From contig NZ_JAJOHW010000024.1 in the NCBI RefSeq assembly GCF_021129195.1, forward strand, positions 1 to 46,809: 46,809 nucleotides of DNA. Direction: 5' to 3'. A program made the translations under genes and the position numbers. The DNA is from Chromobacterium aquaticum (GTDB lineage: Bacteria > Pseudomonadota > Gammaproteobacteria > Burkholderiales > Chromobacteriaceae). Of this stretch, positions 8,840 to 18,074 are shown piece after piece. A model generated the notes under the pieces. It searched no databases. It was not told the DNA's origin and saw only the letters and a program-made list of their open reading frames with translations. Within the stretch, counting starts at the first letter, position 1, and each line of letters begins with the position of its first letter.

Positions 8840-8845
8840 TATAAT
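8840..8845 (+). promoter_or_regulatory. Putative -10 element of hemE promoter
   Basis: A perfect TATAAT about 40 bp upstream of the hemE ATG in an otherwise GC-rich spacer. The corresponding -35 region does not resemble TTGACA. The short dyad AATGAC/GTCATT lies immediately downstream. Confidence 0.5.
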
Positions 8846-8883
8846 GACGCTCTATTTTTTCGTCATTCAGGACTGATTGCCGC

Positions 8884-9951
8884 ATGACCCAGCTCAAGAA
8901 CGATACCTTCCTGCGCGCGCTGCTTGGCCAGCCCGTCGAATACACCCCGATCTGGATGATGCGCCAGGCGGGCCGCTATTTGCCGGAGTACCGCGCCACT
9001 CGCAGCCGGGCCGGCAGTTTCATGGGCCTGTGCACCAGTCCTGACTACGCCACTGAAGTCACCTTGCAGCCGCTGGAGCGCTTCCCGCTGGACGCAGCCA
9101 TTCTGTTCTCCGACATCCTGACCGTGCCGGACGCCATGGGCCTGGGCTTGTATTTCGCCGAAGGCGAGGGCCCCAAGTTCGAGCGTCCGTTGCGCGACGA
9201 AGCCGCGGTTCGCGCGCTGGCGGTGCCGGCGCTGGACAAGCTGAGCTATGTCTTCGACGCCGTGTCCAGCATCCGCAAGGCGCTGGATGGCCGCGTGCCG
9301 CTGATCGGCTTCTCCGGTAGCCCGTTCACCCTGGCCTGCTACATGATTGAAGGCGGCGGCTCCGATGACTTCCGCCACGTCAAGGCCATGCTCTACAGCC
9401 GTCCGGAACTGCTGCATCACATCTTGGATGTGAGCGCCCGCACCGTGATCGACTACCTGAACGCCCAAATCGACGCTGGCGCGCAAGCGGTGCAGATCTT
9501 CGACACTTGGGGCGGCGCGCTGACCCAGGCGGCCTACCGTGAGTTCTCGCTGGCCTATATGCGCCAGATCGTCGCCGGCTTGAAACGCGAGGCCGACGGC
9601 CGCCGCGTGCCGGTGATCGTGTTCACCAAGGGCGGCGGGCAGTGGCTGGAAGAGATCGCGGCCATCGGCGCCGACTGCGTGGGCCTGGACTGGACCACGG
9701 ACCTGGGCGCCGCGCGCGCGCGGGTGGGCGGCAAAGTGGCGCTGCAAGGCAATTTCGATCCCAATGCGCTGTTCGCCGAGCCCGCCGCCATCGAGCGCGA
9801 AGTGGCGCGCATCCTGGCCAGCTACGGCACCGGCAGCGGTCATGTCTTCAATCTAGGCCACGGCATCTCCCAGCACGTCAAGCCGGAGCACGCCGGTGCG
9901 TTGGTTGAAGCGGTACATCGCTTGTCGCGGCCATATCACGCCGCCGGCTGA
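8884..9951 (+). CDS. hemE: Uroporphyrinogen decarboxylase HemE
   Basis: Decarboxylates the four acetate side chains of uroporphyrinogen III to give coproporphyrinogen III in haem synthesis. The 355-aa length is standard. The N-terminal signature [15 protein letters not shown] (residues about 23-37) carries the substrate-binding arginines, and [16 protein letters not shown] and [16 protein letters not shown] are also diagnostic. The gene is monocistronic or leads toward priA through a 560-bp intergenic region. Confidence 0.97.
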   Translation: MTQLKNDTFLRALLGQPVEYTPIWMMRQAGRYLPEYRATRSRAGSFMGLCTSPDYATEVTLQPLERFPLDAAILFSDILTVPDAMGLGLYFAEGEGPKFERPLRDEAAVRALAVPALDKLSYVFDAVSSIRKALDGRVPLIGFSGSPFTLACYMIEGGGSDDFRHVKAMLYSRPELLHHILDVSARTVIDYLNAQIDAGAQAVQIFDTWGGALTQAAYREFSLAYMRQIVAGLKREADGRRVPVIVFTKGGGQWLEEIAAIGADCVGLDWTTDLGAARARVGGKVALQGNFDPNALFAEPAAIEREVARILASYGTGSGHVFNLGHGISQHVKPEHAGALVEAVHRLSRPYHAAG

Positions 9952-10029
9952 AACCGGCGCCAGTTCATTTGCATGTTTTTGCCGACCGGCGCGTTTCCCA
10001 TGCGCCGCTGCACCAGGCTGGAGCATGGC

Positions 10030-10055
10030 GGCGGGCATTAAAGCCCGCCTTATCA
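10030..10055 (+). terminator. Probable terminator after hemE
   Basis: A perfect 7-bp stem GGCGGGC (10030-10036)/GCCCGCC (10043-10049) with an ATTAAA loop, followed by TTATC. The T-tract is short, so termination may be incomplete. Confidence 0.5.
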
Positions 10056-10265
10056 GACTGTGAAGCCATCGCCTGCTGCTATTAGCGCCGCAAGTGGAAA
10101 AGGATTTGTTTTTTCAACAGAAAATTTAACTTTTCCCTCGCCGCCGCTTGGCGCGCGCCGGGGTATCGATGCTTGTCCGGCCGATGGTTCGCCTGCGGCC
10201 GGATTGCATTTTTGCACTTGGGTTAATAAGGATATTGACAAGAAGAACGGTAGTTGTTCTCGGAG

Positions 10266-10487
10266 TTATGCACATCTGCTAGTCAGAGTTCCAGTTCTTG
10301 TCAAGCCGATTGCTCATGTTTTTTTCTGCAATTTAAGTCTTTGAAAATAAAAGAAAAAATTATTGATTAATTTTTGTGCAATCTAATGGAAACGCTGATC
10401 TAGCGCCATTTCGGCGGTAGACCGGCATCTTGTTCACAAAGTTATCCACAGCATCTGTGCACAGTGGCCGCAAAGCCTTGTCACAAC
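10266..10487 (+). promoter_or_regulatory. DnaA-box cluster with AT-rich block
   Basis: Two perfect TTATNCACA boxes are present: TTATGCACA at 10266-10274 and TTATCCACA at 10442-10450. Around the second lie near-matches in the same orientation: TTGTTCACA at 10430-10438, CTGTGCACA at 10455-10463 and CTTGTCACA at 10479-10487. Their start-to-start distances are 12, 13 and 24 bp. About 75 bp of very AT-rich sequence (10315-10390), with a near-match to an IHF site, separates the first box from the rest. This is the make-up of a replication origin or another DnaA-controlled site. Confidence 0.5.
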
Positions 10488-10513
10488 AGCATTTGTCTTC
10501 GGGAGCGCTCCGG

Positions 10514-12688
10514 ATGGGGCAACACAGCATTGTGCAAGTGGCCGTGGATGTGCCGCTGCCAGGTACGTTCAGCTACCTGACCCAGTTGTCTGTCATGATT
10601 GGGCAAAGAGTCGCGGTTTCCTTCGGGCCGCGCCGGCTTTGTGGCGTGGTTGTCACGGATATACCTCAGCAGGGTATCGAGCCGGCCAAGCTCAAAAGCA
10701 TAGACGCGGTGCTGAGCGGCCTGCCGCCGCTGCCGGAAGACTTCATGGCCCTGGTCCGCTTCGCTGCCGACTACTATCACCATCCACTGGGCCAGACCTT
10801 GTTCACCGCCTTGCCCACCGGCCTGCGCGAGCCACGGGATATCCAATTGCCGGATGAACGTCCCTACGCGCTGACGCCGCTGGGCGAGGCGGAAGCGCCG
10901 CCGGCGCGCCAGCGCGCCAGGCTGGCGCTATGGCAGGCGTTGCAGGATGGCCCGCTGACGCTTGCCGCCGCCAAGGCGGTGACGCCGCAGGCCGGCAAAG
11001 TGCTGGCGGACTGGCTGGCGGAAGACAAGATCCACCGCGTGGAACCGGAAGCGGCGCCCTTGCGGGTGGCGGACAGCCCCGAACTGAACGAAGAACAACA
11101 GGCCGCGCTGGATGCCTTGCGTGGCCAGGCGGGCTATCAACCGTGGCTGCTGCACGGCATTACCGGCAGCGGCAAGACCGAAGTCTATCTACAACTGATC
11201 GCGGATCATCTGGCCGCCGGCTGCCAAGTGCTGGTGCTGGTGCCGGAAATCAATCTGACCCCGCAACTGATCACCCGCTTCACCCAGCGTTTTCCCGCCA
11301 GCCGCATCGCTGTGCAGCACAGCCATCTGGCCGATGGCGAGCGCCTGAAGGGTTGGCTCGATGGCTGGCAAGGCCGCGCCGATGTGGTGATAGGCACCCG
11401 CTTGTCCGTGTTCACTCCGCTGCCGCGCCTGGGGTTGATCGTGGTGGACGAGGAGCACGACGGCTCCTTCAAGCAGCAGGATGGCCTGCGCTACCATGCG
11501 CGCGATCTGGCGATCTGGCGCGCGCGCCGGGCCGCTGTGCCCATCCTGCTGGGCTCGGCCACGCCCAGCCTGGAAACCATGGCCAATGTCGAAGCCGGCC
11601 GTTATCGCCGGTTATCCCTGAGCCGGCGCGCGCATGGCGCGGCCAGGCTGCCGGATGTCCGCTTGGTCGACGTGCGGCGGCAAAAACTGGCCGAAGGCCT
11701 GTCCGAACCGGTGATCGAAGCATTGCGCCAGCGCCTGGCGCGCGGCGAAATGAGCTTGGTGTTCATCAACCGCCGCGGCTTCGCGCCGGTGGTGGCCTGC
11801 ACCGATTGCGGCTGGACCAGCGGCTGCCCGCGCTGCTCCGCCAAGCTGGTTGTGCACCTGCTGGAGCGCAAGCTGCGTTGCCACCATTGCGGTTGGGAAG
11901 AAGCGGTGCCGCGCGCCTGCCCGGACTGCGGCAATCCCGACATCAAACCGCTGGGCGAGGGCACCCAGCGGCTGGAATCGGCGCTGACGCGCCTATTCCC
12001 CACTGCGCGCATTCTGCGCATAGACCGCGACACCACCAGCCGCAAGGAAGCCTGGGACGATATCTACCGCAAAGTGCACGCCGGCGAGGTCGACATGCTG
12101 GTGGGCACCCAGATGCTGGCCAAGGGCCACGACTTCGGCACCCTGTCGCTGGTGGTGGCGCTGGGAGCGGACGGCGGTCTGTACTCCGCGGATTTCCGCG
12201 CCTCCGAACGGCTGTTCGCGCAACTGATGCAAGTGGCCGGCCGTGCCGGCCGCGCCGATGCCCCCGGCGAAGTGCTGATCCAGACCCAATGGCCGGATCA
12301 TGAGCTATACCAGGCGTTGGCGCGCCACGATTTCGACGGCTACGCCAACACCTTGTTGGACGAGCGTCGCATCGCCGGCTTCCCGCCCTGCGCCTATCAG
12401 GCCTTGCTGCGCGCCGACAGCCCCAGCCTGGAACAAGCCACTGCCTTCCTCGCCGAGGCGCGCCGGCTGGCCGAGCCCCTGAGCGCGCAAGTGCTGATCT
12501 CCGGCCCGGCGCCGGCGCTGATGGTGAGGCTGGCCAATCGCGAGCGCGCCCAACTGGTGCTGGAAGCGCCGCAGCGGCAAGCGCTGCACGCCTTTTTGAA
12601 TCAACTGCTGCCACAGCTGGACGCGGTGGCCAAGCGCCATGGCCGCGGCCTGCGCTGGTCGCTGGATGTAGACCCACAAGACATGTGA
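10514..12688 (+). CDS. priA: Primosomal protein N' (replication restart helicase PriA)
   Basis: A 3'-to-5' DNA helicase that reloads DnaB at repaired forks. The 724-aa protein has the 3'-BD start VDVPLPGTFSYL, Walker A GITGSGKT (residues 215-222), the DEEH box at 312-315, and a zinc-binding insert with four CxxC pairs (CTDCG, CPRC, CHHC, CPDC) inside the helicase C-domain. ATG 10514 is chosen because GGAGCG lies upstream and the N-terminus aligns with other PriA proteins. A TTG 28 codons upstream keeps the frame open but lies in the DnaA-box region. dacB follows after 7 bp, so the two are cotranscribed. Confidence 0.96.
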   Translation: MGQHSIVQVAVDVPLPGTFSYLTQLSVMIGQRVAVSFGPRRLCGVVVTDIPQQGIEPAKLKSIDAVLSGLPPLPEDFMALVRFAADYYHHPLGQTLFTALPTGLREPRDIQLPDERPYALTPLGEAEAPPARQRARLALWQALQDGPLTLAAAKAVTPQAGKVLADWLAEDKIHRVEPEAAPLRVADSPELNEEQQAALDALRGQAGYQPWLLHGITGSGKTEVYLQLIADHLAAGCQVLVLVPEINLTPQLITRFTQRFPASRIAVQHSHLADGERLKGWLDGWQGRADVVIGTRLSVFTPLPRLGLIVVDEEHDGSFKQQDGLRYHARDLAIWRARRAAVPILLGSATPSLETMANVEAGRYRRLSLSRRAHGAARLPDVRLVDVRRQKLAEGLSEPVIEALRQRLARGEMSLVFINRRGFAPVVACTDCGWTSGCPRCSAKLVVHLLERKLRCHHCGWEEAVPRACPDCGNPDIKPLGEGTQRLESALTRLFPTARILRIDRDTTSRKEAWDDIYRKVHAGEVDMLVGTQMLAKGHDFGTLSLVVALGADGGLYSADFRASERLFAQLMQVAGRAGRADAPGEVLIQTQWPDHELYQALARHDFDGYANTLLDERRIAGFPPCAYQALLRADSPSLEQATAFLAEARRLAEPLSAQVLISGPAPALMVRLANRERAQLVLEAPQRQALHAFLNQLLPQLDAVAKRHGRGLRWSLDVDPQDM

Positions 12689-12695
12689 TCGCCGA

Positions 12696-14084
12696 ATGAA
12701 CGCTACTCTCAAGAAAACCCTATTGGCCGGCTGCCTGCTGCTGGCTGCCTGGCCCGCTTTCGCCATGGACCTGCATGGCCTCAAGCCGGAAGAAGTGGCG
12801 GTCTGGGCCGCGCCGGTGGAAAGCGGCAAGACGCTGGCCGGCCACCGCGCCGACAGCGCGGTCAACCCCGCCTCCACCATGAAGCTGATCACCAGCTGGA
12901 GCGCGTTGAACCTGCTCAAGCCCGGCTATCACTGGCATACCGGCCTCTGGTCCGCCGCGCCGCTGCGCGACGGCGCCTTGCAAGGAGATCTCTATTGGCT
13001 GGGCGCCGGCGATCCGCGCTTCAACAACGATAGCCTGCTCAAGCTGCTGTATGAGCTGCGGCTGCGCGGCGTCAAACAGATAGACGGTCGCCTGCTGTTG
13101 GACAAGAGCGCGTTCAAGGGCATTTCCAGCGCCCATGACTTCGACGAAGACCTTGGGCGCGCATTTACCGTGGAGCCGGACAGCCACCTGACCAATCTGA
13201 AAGTGGCCTGGCTCAACTTCTATGTCGACGCCGCCGGCGCGCGCGTGGCGCTGGACCCGCCGCTGGCCGGCGTCCGCGTCAACGCCAAGCTGCAGGCCGG
13301 CGGCCAGGGCGGCCCGAACGACTGCTCCGACGTGCGCCGCTACGCCACGATCAGCAACGACGCCAATTCCGTCACCGTCAGCGGCACCTTGCCCGCCAGC
13401 TGCGACGGCGCCAAGACCTTCGTCAACGTGCTGGACCACGATGCCTTCGCCAGCCAGGACTTCGCCGCGCTGTGGCAGGCGCTGGGCGGTGCCGGGCCCA
13501 AGGGCGCCGGACAGGGGCGGGTGCCGGCCGGCGCGCGGGAACTGGCGGGGCACGACTCCCAGCCGCTGACCGTGGCGATCAGCGACATTAATAAATACAG
13601 CAACAACACCATGGCGCGCACCTTGTTCCTGACCCTGGGCAAGGAGGGCGGCGGCGAGGACACCCGCGCCAACGCCGAACACGCGGTGCGGCGGTTGCTG
13701 GCGGCCAACGGCATTTCCGACGAGACGCTGGTGTTGGAGAACGGCTCCGGTCTATCGCGCCGCGAACGCGTGAGCGCGCGGCTAATGGGGCAGGTGTTGC
13801 TCAATGCCGCGCGCGGCCCCTACGCCAGCGAATTCCTGGCCAGCCTGCCCATCGCCGGTGAAGACGGCACCCTGAAAAAACGCTTCGCCGATCAAGGCCC
13901 GCGGCTGCGGATGAAGACCGGCACCCTCAAGGACGTCAAGGCGCTGGCAGGCTACTGGCTGGGCGCGGATGGCCGCCGGCTGGCGCTGGCGGTGATCGTC
14001 AACAGCCCGCGCGCGCCGGAAATGGGCAAGGCGATGGATCAGATCGTCGCCGATCTGATCGATCAGTTCGAAGCCGCCAAATAA
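12696..14084 (+). CDS. dacB: D-alanyl-D-alanine carboxypeptidase/endopeptidase (PBP4, DacB)
   Basis: A periplasmic class-C penicillin-binding protein that trims pentapeptides and cleaves DD-crosslinks in peptidoglycan. The signal peptide covers residues 1-23 (…LLLAAWPAFA). The active-site motifs are STMK (S60, K63), YSNN (SxN) and KTGT near the C-terminus. The large domain insertion between SxxK and SxN is typical of this class. Length 462 aa is normal. It lies 7 bp after priA, an operon probably held by convenience rather than shared function. Confidence 0.94.
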   Translation: MNATLKKTLLAGCLLLAAWPAFAMDLHGLKPEEVAVWAAPVESGKTLAGHRADSAVNPASTMKLITSWSALNLLKPGYHWHTGLWSAAPLRDGALQGDLYWLGAGDPRFNNDSLLKLLYELRLRGVKQIDGRLLLDKSAFKGISSAHDFDEDLGRAFTVEPDSHLTNLKVAWLNFYVDAAGARVALDPPLAGVRVNAKLQAGGQGGPNDCSDVRRYATISNDANSVTVSGTLPASCDGAKTFVNVLDHDAFASQDFAALWQALGGAGPKGAGQGRVPAGARELAGHDSQPLTVAISDINKYSNNTMARTLFLTLGKEGGGEDTRANAEHAVRRLLAANGISDETLVLENGSGLSRRERVSARLMGQVLLNAARGPYASEFLASLPIAGEDGTLKKRFADQGPRLRMKTGTLKDVKALAGYWLGADGRRLALAVIVNSPRAPEMGKAMDQIVADLIDQFEAAK

Positions 14085-14124
14085 GCTGGCGGCGGATTGA
14101 CGGTTTCGGCGCGCGCGGCGCGCG

Positions 14125-14130
14125 TATAAT
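14125..14130 (+). promoter_or_regulatory. Putative -10 element of grxC promoter
   Basis: A perfect TATAAT 50 bp before the grxC start, directly after a run of alternating GC dinucleotides. The nearest TTGACG (14097-14102) is 22 bp away, too far for a standard -35. Confidence 0.45.
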
Positions 14131-14180
14131 ATCGGGTTTTGCGCTCCTCGCCGGAGCGCCCGAACCCGCGAGAGCCATTG

Positions 14181-14438
14181 ATGAAACCCGTAACCATGTA
14201 CACCACCGCGGTCTGCCCCTACTGCATCCGCGCCAAGCAAGTACTGTCCGCCAAGGGCGTGGCCGACATCAAGGAAATCCGCATCGACCTGGACCCGGTC
14301 GAGCGCGACAAAATGATGGATCTGACCGGCCGCCGCACCGTGCCGCAGATCTTCATCGGCGACACCCACGTCGGCGGCTGCGACGATCTGATCGCGCTGA
14401 ACCAAGCCGGCAAGCTGGACCTGCTGCTGGCCGATTGA
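14181..14438 (+). CDS. grxC: Glutaredoxin 3
   Basis: A small dithiol glutaredoxin (85 aa) that reduces disulfides and glutathione adducts using glutathione. The active site CPYC is at residues 12-15. The cis-proline segment [20 protein letters not shown] (TVP and GGxxDL) matches GrxC. The start at 14181, not the earlier in-frame 14139, gives the standard length and is preceded by GAGAG. In many proteobacteria grxC and secB are adjacent, as here. Confidence 0.95.
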   Translation: MKPVTMYTTAVCPYCIRAKQVLSAKGVADIKEIRIDLDPVERDKMMDLTGRRTVPQIFIGDTHVGGCDDLIALNQAGKLDLLLAD

Positions 14439-14533
14439 GCCCGCTTGCCCGCGATCAAGCCCCGGCTTGCGGGCGGTTGGCCCTGAACCGCTTTCGTGCG
14501 ATGATGCAGGCCTGTTTACACCATTCCAAAACC

Positions 14534-14551
14534 GGCCGCTTGCGAGCGGCC
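14534..14551 (+). promoter_or_regulatory. Hairpin in secB leader
   Basis: A perfect 7-bp stem GGCCGCT/AGCGGCC with a TGCG tetraloop, 18 bp before the secB ATG and close to its ribosome-binding region. There is no T-tract, so it may affect translation or RNA stability rather than terminate grxC transcripts. Confidence 0.35.
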
Positions 14552-14568
14552 TCCGTGTGAGAAAAGAC

Positions 14569-15021
14569 ATGAGCGAACAACAAGAGCTGCAACCGGCGTT
14601 CTCCATCGAGAAGATCTATGTGAAGGACATGTCCCTGGAAGTGCCGAACGCGCCGCAGGTGTTCCTGGAGCAAGAACAGCCGGAAATCGACATGCAGCTG
14701 GCCAGCGAAGGCAAGCAGCTGGACGATGGCTACTACGAAGTCACCCTGACCGTGACCGTGACCGCCAAGCTGCCGGAAAAAACCATGTTCCTGTGCGAAG
14801 TGGGCCAGTCCGGCATCTTCCAGATCCGCAACGTGCCGACCGAAGACATCGACCCGATCCTGGGCGTGGCTTGCCCCAACATCCTGTTCCCCTACGCGCG
14901 CGAAGCCGTGTCCAGCGTAGTCAACCGCGCGGGCTTCCCGCCGGTGCTGCTGTCGCCGATCAACTTCGAAGCCCTGTACATGCAGCAGCGTGCGCAACTG
15001 GCCGAAGCCGGCAACGCCTGA
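14569..15021 (+). CDS. secB: Protein-export chaperone SecB
   Basis: A tetrameric cytosolic chaperone that keeps preproteins unfolded and hands them to SecA. The 150-aa protein has the family pattern [19 protein letters not shown] at the start, [11 protein letters not shown], and the conserved [21 protein letters not shown] region followed by [10 protein letters not shown]. The start at 14569 gives the usual N-terminus and standard length. It is the first gene of a secB-SH3-gpsA run with 13- and 9-bp gaps. Confidence 0.96.
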   Translation: MSEQQELQPAFSIEKIYVKDMSLEVPNAPQVFLEQEQPEIDMQLASEGKQLDDGYYEVTLTVTVTAKLPEKTMFLCEVGQSGIFQIRNVPTEDIDPILGVACPNILFPYAREAVSSVVNRAGFPPVLLSPINFEALYMQQRAQLAEAGNA

Positions 15022-15034
15022 GGCGAAACCAGTG

Positions 15035-15478
15035 ATGAAACGCCTCGTATACCCGCTGGCGCTGAGCCTGGGCCTGCTGGCCCACAGCGCGGCCGCTCTT
15101 GAGTTTCGCTCGGTCAAGGAAACCGGCGTGGCGCTGTACGAGGCGCCGGCGCTCACCTCGAAGAAACTGTTCGTGGTGAGCCGCTACTATCCGGTGGAAG
15201 TGCTGAGCAGCCAGAAGGAATGGTCGCGCGTGCGCGACGCCACCGGCGGCATCGCCTGGATTCCGGCGGCAGCGCTATCCAAACAGCGTTGGTTGCTGAT
15301 CACCGTCGACAAGGCCGAAGTGCGCGCCACTCCGGCCAACGACGGCCCGCTGGCCTATACCGTGCCCAAGGATGGCGTGGTGGAATTGCAAGAGCCGCCC
15401 AAGGGCGGCTGGGTCAAAGTGCGCCACCGCGACGGCAGCATCGGCTATGCTCGTATTACCGACCTCTGGGGCTTGTAA
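15035..15478 (+). CDS. Secreted protein with bacterial SH3 domains
   Basis: A 147-aa protein with a signal peptide (MKRLVYPLALSLGLLAHSAAA). Two SH3b-like modules follow: residues about 27-75 (VALYEAPALTSKK…EVLSSQKEWSRVRDATGGIAWI) and about 85-147 (DKAEVRATPANDGP…GWVKVRHRDGSIGYARITDLWGL). Such modules usually bind peptidoglycan or proteins in the periplasm. It sits between secB and gpsA. The specific role is unknown. Confidence 0.9.
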   Translation: MKRLVYPLALSLGLLAHSAAALEFRSVKETGVALYEAPALTSKKLFVVSRYYPVEVLSSQKEWSRVRDATGGIAWIPAAALSKQRWLLITVDKAEVRATPANDGPLAYTVPKDGVVELQEPPKGGWVKVRHRDGSIGYARITDLWGL

Positions 15479-15487
15479 GGGCAACGC

Positions 15488-16492
15488 ATGAAACTGGCCA
15501 TCCTGGGCGCTGGCGCATGGGGCACCGCCCTGGCCATAGCCTTTGCCCGTCATCACCAAGTGACGCTGTGGGCGCGCGACGCCAACCAAGTGGCCGAACT
15601 GGCCGCCAACCGCGTCAACCGGCGTTACCTGCCCGACTGCCCGTTCCCGGACGCGCTCAAGCTATCCGCGGAACTGCCGCGCGCCATCCACGACGCCGAA
15701 CTCATCCTCATCGTCACGCCGATGGCCGGGCTGCGGCCCACGCTGCGGGCGCTGACCGCCCTGTCCTCGCAACTGCCGCCGCTGCTATGGGCCTGCAAGG
15801 GCTTCGAAGCCGGCTCCAGCCTGCTGCCGCACCAAGTGGTGGCCGAGGAACTGCCGGCCAACCACCGCTGCGGCGTGCTGTCCGGCCCCAGCTTCGCGCG
15901 AGAAGTGGCTCAGGGCTTGCCGGCGGCGGCGGCCATCGCCTCCGACGACGAAGCCTTCGCCCGCCAAGTGGCGCGCGATCTGCACAGCCCGCTGCTGCGC
16001 CTGTACGCCAATGCCGACCTGGTGGGGGTGGAAGTGGGCGGCGCGGTCAAGAACGTGATGGCCATCGCCACCGGTGTGGCCGACGGCCTGGAATACGGCA
16101 TGAACGCCCGCGCCGCGCTGATCACGCGCGGCCTGGCCGAAATCACCCGCCTGGCCACCGCGCTGGGCGCCAGCCAACACACCATGATGGGCCTGGCCGG
16201 CATGGGCGACTTGATCCTCACCTGCACCGGCGCGCTGTCGCGCAACCGCCAGGTGGGTCTGAAACTGGCCGAAGGCAAGCCGCTGGCGCAAGTGCTGCAG
16301 GAACTGGGCCATGTCGCCGAAGGCGTGGCCACCGCCCGCGAAGTGCTGACCATGGCCGAGCGGCTGGAAGTGGACATGCCCATCACCGCCGCGGTCTGCG
16401 GCCTGCTCTACCAGGGTCATGACCCGCAGCAAGTGGTGCAGGGCCTGCTAAGTCGATCGCCCAAGTCCGAGGATGGCGATCTGCTGCAGTGA
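15488..16492 (+). CDS. gpsA: Glycerol-3-phosphate dehydrogenase [NAD(P)+]
   Basis: Reduces dihydroxyacetone phosphate to sn-glycerol-3-phosphate, the backbone of phospholipids. The 334-aa protein starts with the Rossmann motif GAGAWG (residues 7-12). GPSFAREV, the catalytic-lysine block [18 protein letters not shown] and [14 protein letters not shown] follow. It is the last gene of the secB run and is closed by a strong terminator. The function complements pssA earlier in the window. Confidence 0.97.
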   Translation: MKLAILGAGAWGTALAIAFARHHQVTLWARDANQVAELAANRVNRRYLPDCPFPDALKLSAELPRAIHDAELILIVTPMAGLRPTLRALTALSSQLPPLLWACKGFEAGSSLLPHQVVAEELPANHRCGVLSGPSFAREVAQGLPAAAAIASDDEAFARQVARDLHSPLLRLYANADLVGVEVGGAVKNVMAIATGVADGLEYGMNARAALITRGLAEITRLATALGASQHTMMGLAGMGDLILTCTGALSRNRQVGLKLAEGKPLAQVLQELGHVAEGVATAREVLTMAERLEVDMPITAAVCGLLYQGHDPQQVVQGLLSRSPKSEDGDLLQ

Positions 16493-16522
16493 GCCAGGGG
16501 CCGGCGCCATCGGCTGGATGCG

Positions 16523-16560
16523 AAAACGGACCGTTGCCCCAGGGCTTCGGTCCGTTTTTC
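16523..16560 (+). terminator. Intrinsic terminator of the secB-gpsA operon
   Basis: A 10-bp perfect stem AAACGGACCG (16524-16533)/CGGTCCGTTT (16548-16557) with a 14-nt loop, running into five T. Confidence 0.9.
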
Positions 16561-17068
16561 ATTGCCGGCGTGGTGTAGCGGGAGGTAACACCGCCCCTGC
16601 CTGTGTCAGCCACCACTATCCGCTGCAGGAATGGCTCCGGCAATATGCGCAGTGACTTGCCGGCGAAGTGCTGCCCTCATGGCACAGCGGCGCGGTACCG
16701 GTACGATGTCAGGCTCCTTGGCGGGCTTCTGGCGCCGTGGTTTGACAACGGCATTCAGGGGGGCGGAGAGCGCTGGCGCATGCGGATCAGGGAAAAGCGG
16801 GTTTTGTGCCAGCCCGTCGTACTGCCAAATGGGTGCGGCAGGCGAATGACAGGGCTGACAGACCGGATACAGGCAACCGGTAGGTGCATAGCACCTCCCC
16901 GCCATCCGCCTGCCCTGTCGGGCTGGCAGAGACTCGTTGGTATTGGGCCGTCACCCCAATAGACGGTGGATGAGCTGACTCGCGGAGATTGTTACGGGTT
17001 GAGGTGGGAGGGTCAAGGCAGCGCATCGGATCATGCCGAAGTTATGCCTTGACCAGGGGGCGGAGACG
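16561..17068. other. 508-bp intergenic region, no gene recognised
   Basis: The ORFs here (for example 16606-16905 and 16787-17026, minus strand) have no coding character that I recognise. The region is rich in dyads: GGTGC-ATA-GCACC near 16884, TATTGGG/CCCAATA near 16940-16962, GACAGGGC/GCCCTGTC, and GGTCAAGGC (17011-17019)/GCCTTGACC (17046-17054) just after the exporter stop. The last may terminate the minus-strand operon or mark the edge of the accessory segment. No known riboswitch was identified. Confidence 0.5.
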
Positions 17069-17977
17069 CTATCGCGGCAGGGTGGCGGTTTGTTCCGGGG
17101 CTTTCAGTTTGGCCAGCAGGCTGACGGAGAGCACGATCACCGCGGCGCCAACCCAGAAACGGCCGCTGGGAGCATTGCTCCAGACCAGCCAGTCGGATAG
17201 CGCGGACAGAATGACGCCAGTGAAGATGAAGGGCGTGATCTCGCTGATATCGGACAGCTTGAAGGCCTTGGTGATGAAGATCTGAAAGGCCAGGCCGAAA
17301 ATCCCCACCATCAGCAAGGACAGCGTATCTGTCCAGGAGGGCCATACCCAGCCGTAGGTGGTGAATAGCGGAATGGCGATGCTGCTGCTGGCATAGAAAT
17401 AGAAAATGATTTCTAGTGCGGAATGGTCCTTGCTCAGTTGCTTGATGCCGATATAGGCCAGCGCGGCAAAGGCGGCGCTCAATACTCCTATCGACAGATA
17501 CAGGCTGTTGATTTCGGCTTGCGGCGTGTAAAAGATGATGCAAATGCCGGCAAAGCCCAGCACCGTGCACAAGATGGTGGACCAGGAGGTTCTGTTCTTG
17601 AAGATGAGCAGCATGAACAGCGGCACGAACAGCGTCGAGGTATTGGTCAGCAGGATGGCGGTGGACACCGGCAGGTATTTCAGGCTGTAGAACATGAGCA
17701 GCATGCTGAGTAGTCCGGCCGCGTTTCTCAGTAGGCTGTATTTGAAGTTGTGCATCTTGAAATTGAACTGGGAGCTGTTGAACACGAAGGGCAAGATAAA
17801 TAGCAGGCCGATGAAAAACCGGAAAAACAAAATTTGGCTGGGAGGAATATTGCTGGAGGAGACTTTGACGAACACTCCCATGATGACAATGCTGGCGTAG
17901 GCGATCAGCATGAATAAAATGGCTTTATGGAAGTGTTTGATTTTACCGCGAAAAGGGCGCTGGGACGGGGTGTGCAT
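17069..17977 (-). CDS. EamA/DMT-superfamily exporter
   Basis: A 302-aa inner-membrane protein with about ten hydrophobic segments in two EamA repeats. The first begins near HKAILFMLIAYASIVIMGVF and contains FFRFFIGLLF. The second contains ALAYIGIKQLSKDHSALEIIFYFY. DMT proteins of this type export metabolites. It lies 97 bp downstream of the opine-dehydrogenase-like gene on the same strand, so its cargo may be that enzyme's product. Base composition is clearly more AT-rich than the flanking core genes. A longer GTG start at 18010 is possible; the ATG at 17977 is preferred. Confidence 0.88.
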   Translation of the reverse strand: MHTPSQRPFRGKIKHFHKAILFMLIAYASIVIMGVFVKVSSSNIPPSQILFFRFFIGLLFILPFVFNSSQFNFKMHNFKYSLLRNAAGLLSMLLMFYSLKYLPVSTAILLTNTSTLFVPLFMLLIFKNRTSWSTILCTVLGFAGICIIFYTPQAEINSLYLSIGVLSAAFAALAYIGIKQLSKDHSALEIIFYFYASSSIAIPLFTTYGWVWPSWTDTLSLLMVGIFGLAFQIFITKAFKLSDISEITPFIFTGVILSALSDWLVWSNAPSGRFWVGAAVIVLSVSLLAKLKAPEQTATLPR

Positions 17978-18074
17978 GAGCAACAAGCCTGTGTGTGATG
18001 GCCCCGACACCTGCCGTGGCGGGGCCGATAGGTGTGGCGGGATGGCAGTCGGGTTGGTTTGGCCTGTTACGACA

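Larger units (their letters stand above)
9952..10513. other. 562-bp hemE-priA intergenic region, oriC-like features
   Basis: It starts with a hemE terminator-like hairpin (10030-10055). It then holds an AT-rich patch (10097-10138), a 10-bp inverted repeat TTGACAAGAA/TTCTTGTCAA (10235-10244, 10295-10304) enclosing a perfect DnaA box, a strongly AT-rich block (about 10315-10390) and a row of DnaA-box-like 9-mers running into the priA leader. The only ORF (10060-10344) has no coding character. Confidence 0.7.

Noticed and set aside
10430-10513. 28-codon N-terminal extension of PriA from TTG
   Set aside because: The family N-terminus aligns from ATG 10514, which has its own ribosome-binding site; the extension overlaps the DnaA-box row.
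16762-16770. GGCGGAGAG matching the 3' end of tRNA-Ser, as an attachment-site copy for the 17-19.7 kb segment
   Set aside because: Nine bases of match in GC-rich DNA is expected by chance, the match does not extend, and no integrase is present.
16606-17026. Minus-strand ORFs in the region after gpsA
   Set aside because: Pro/Arg/Cys-rich translations without domain, ribosome-binding site or conserved look; the region seems to be structured non-coding DNA.
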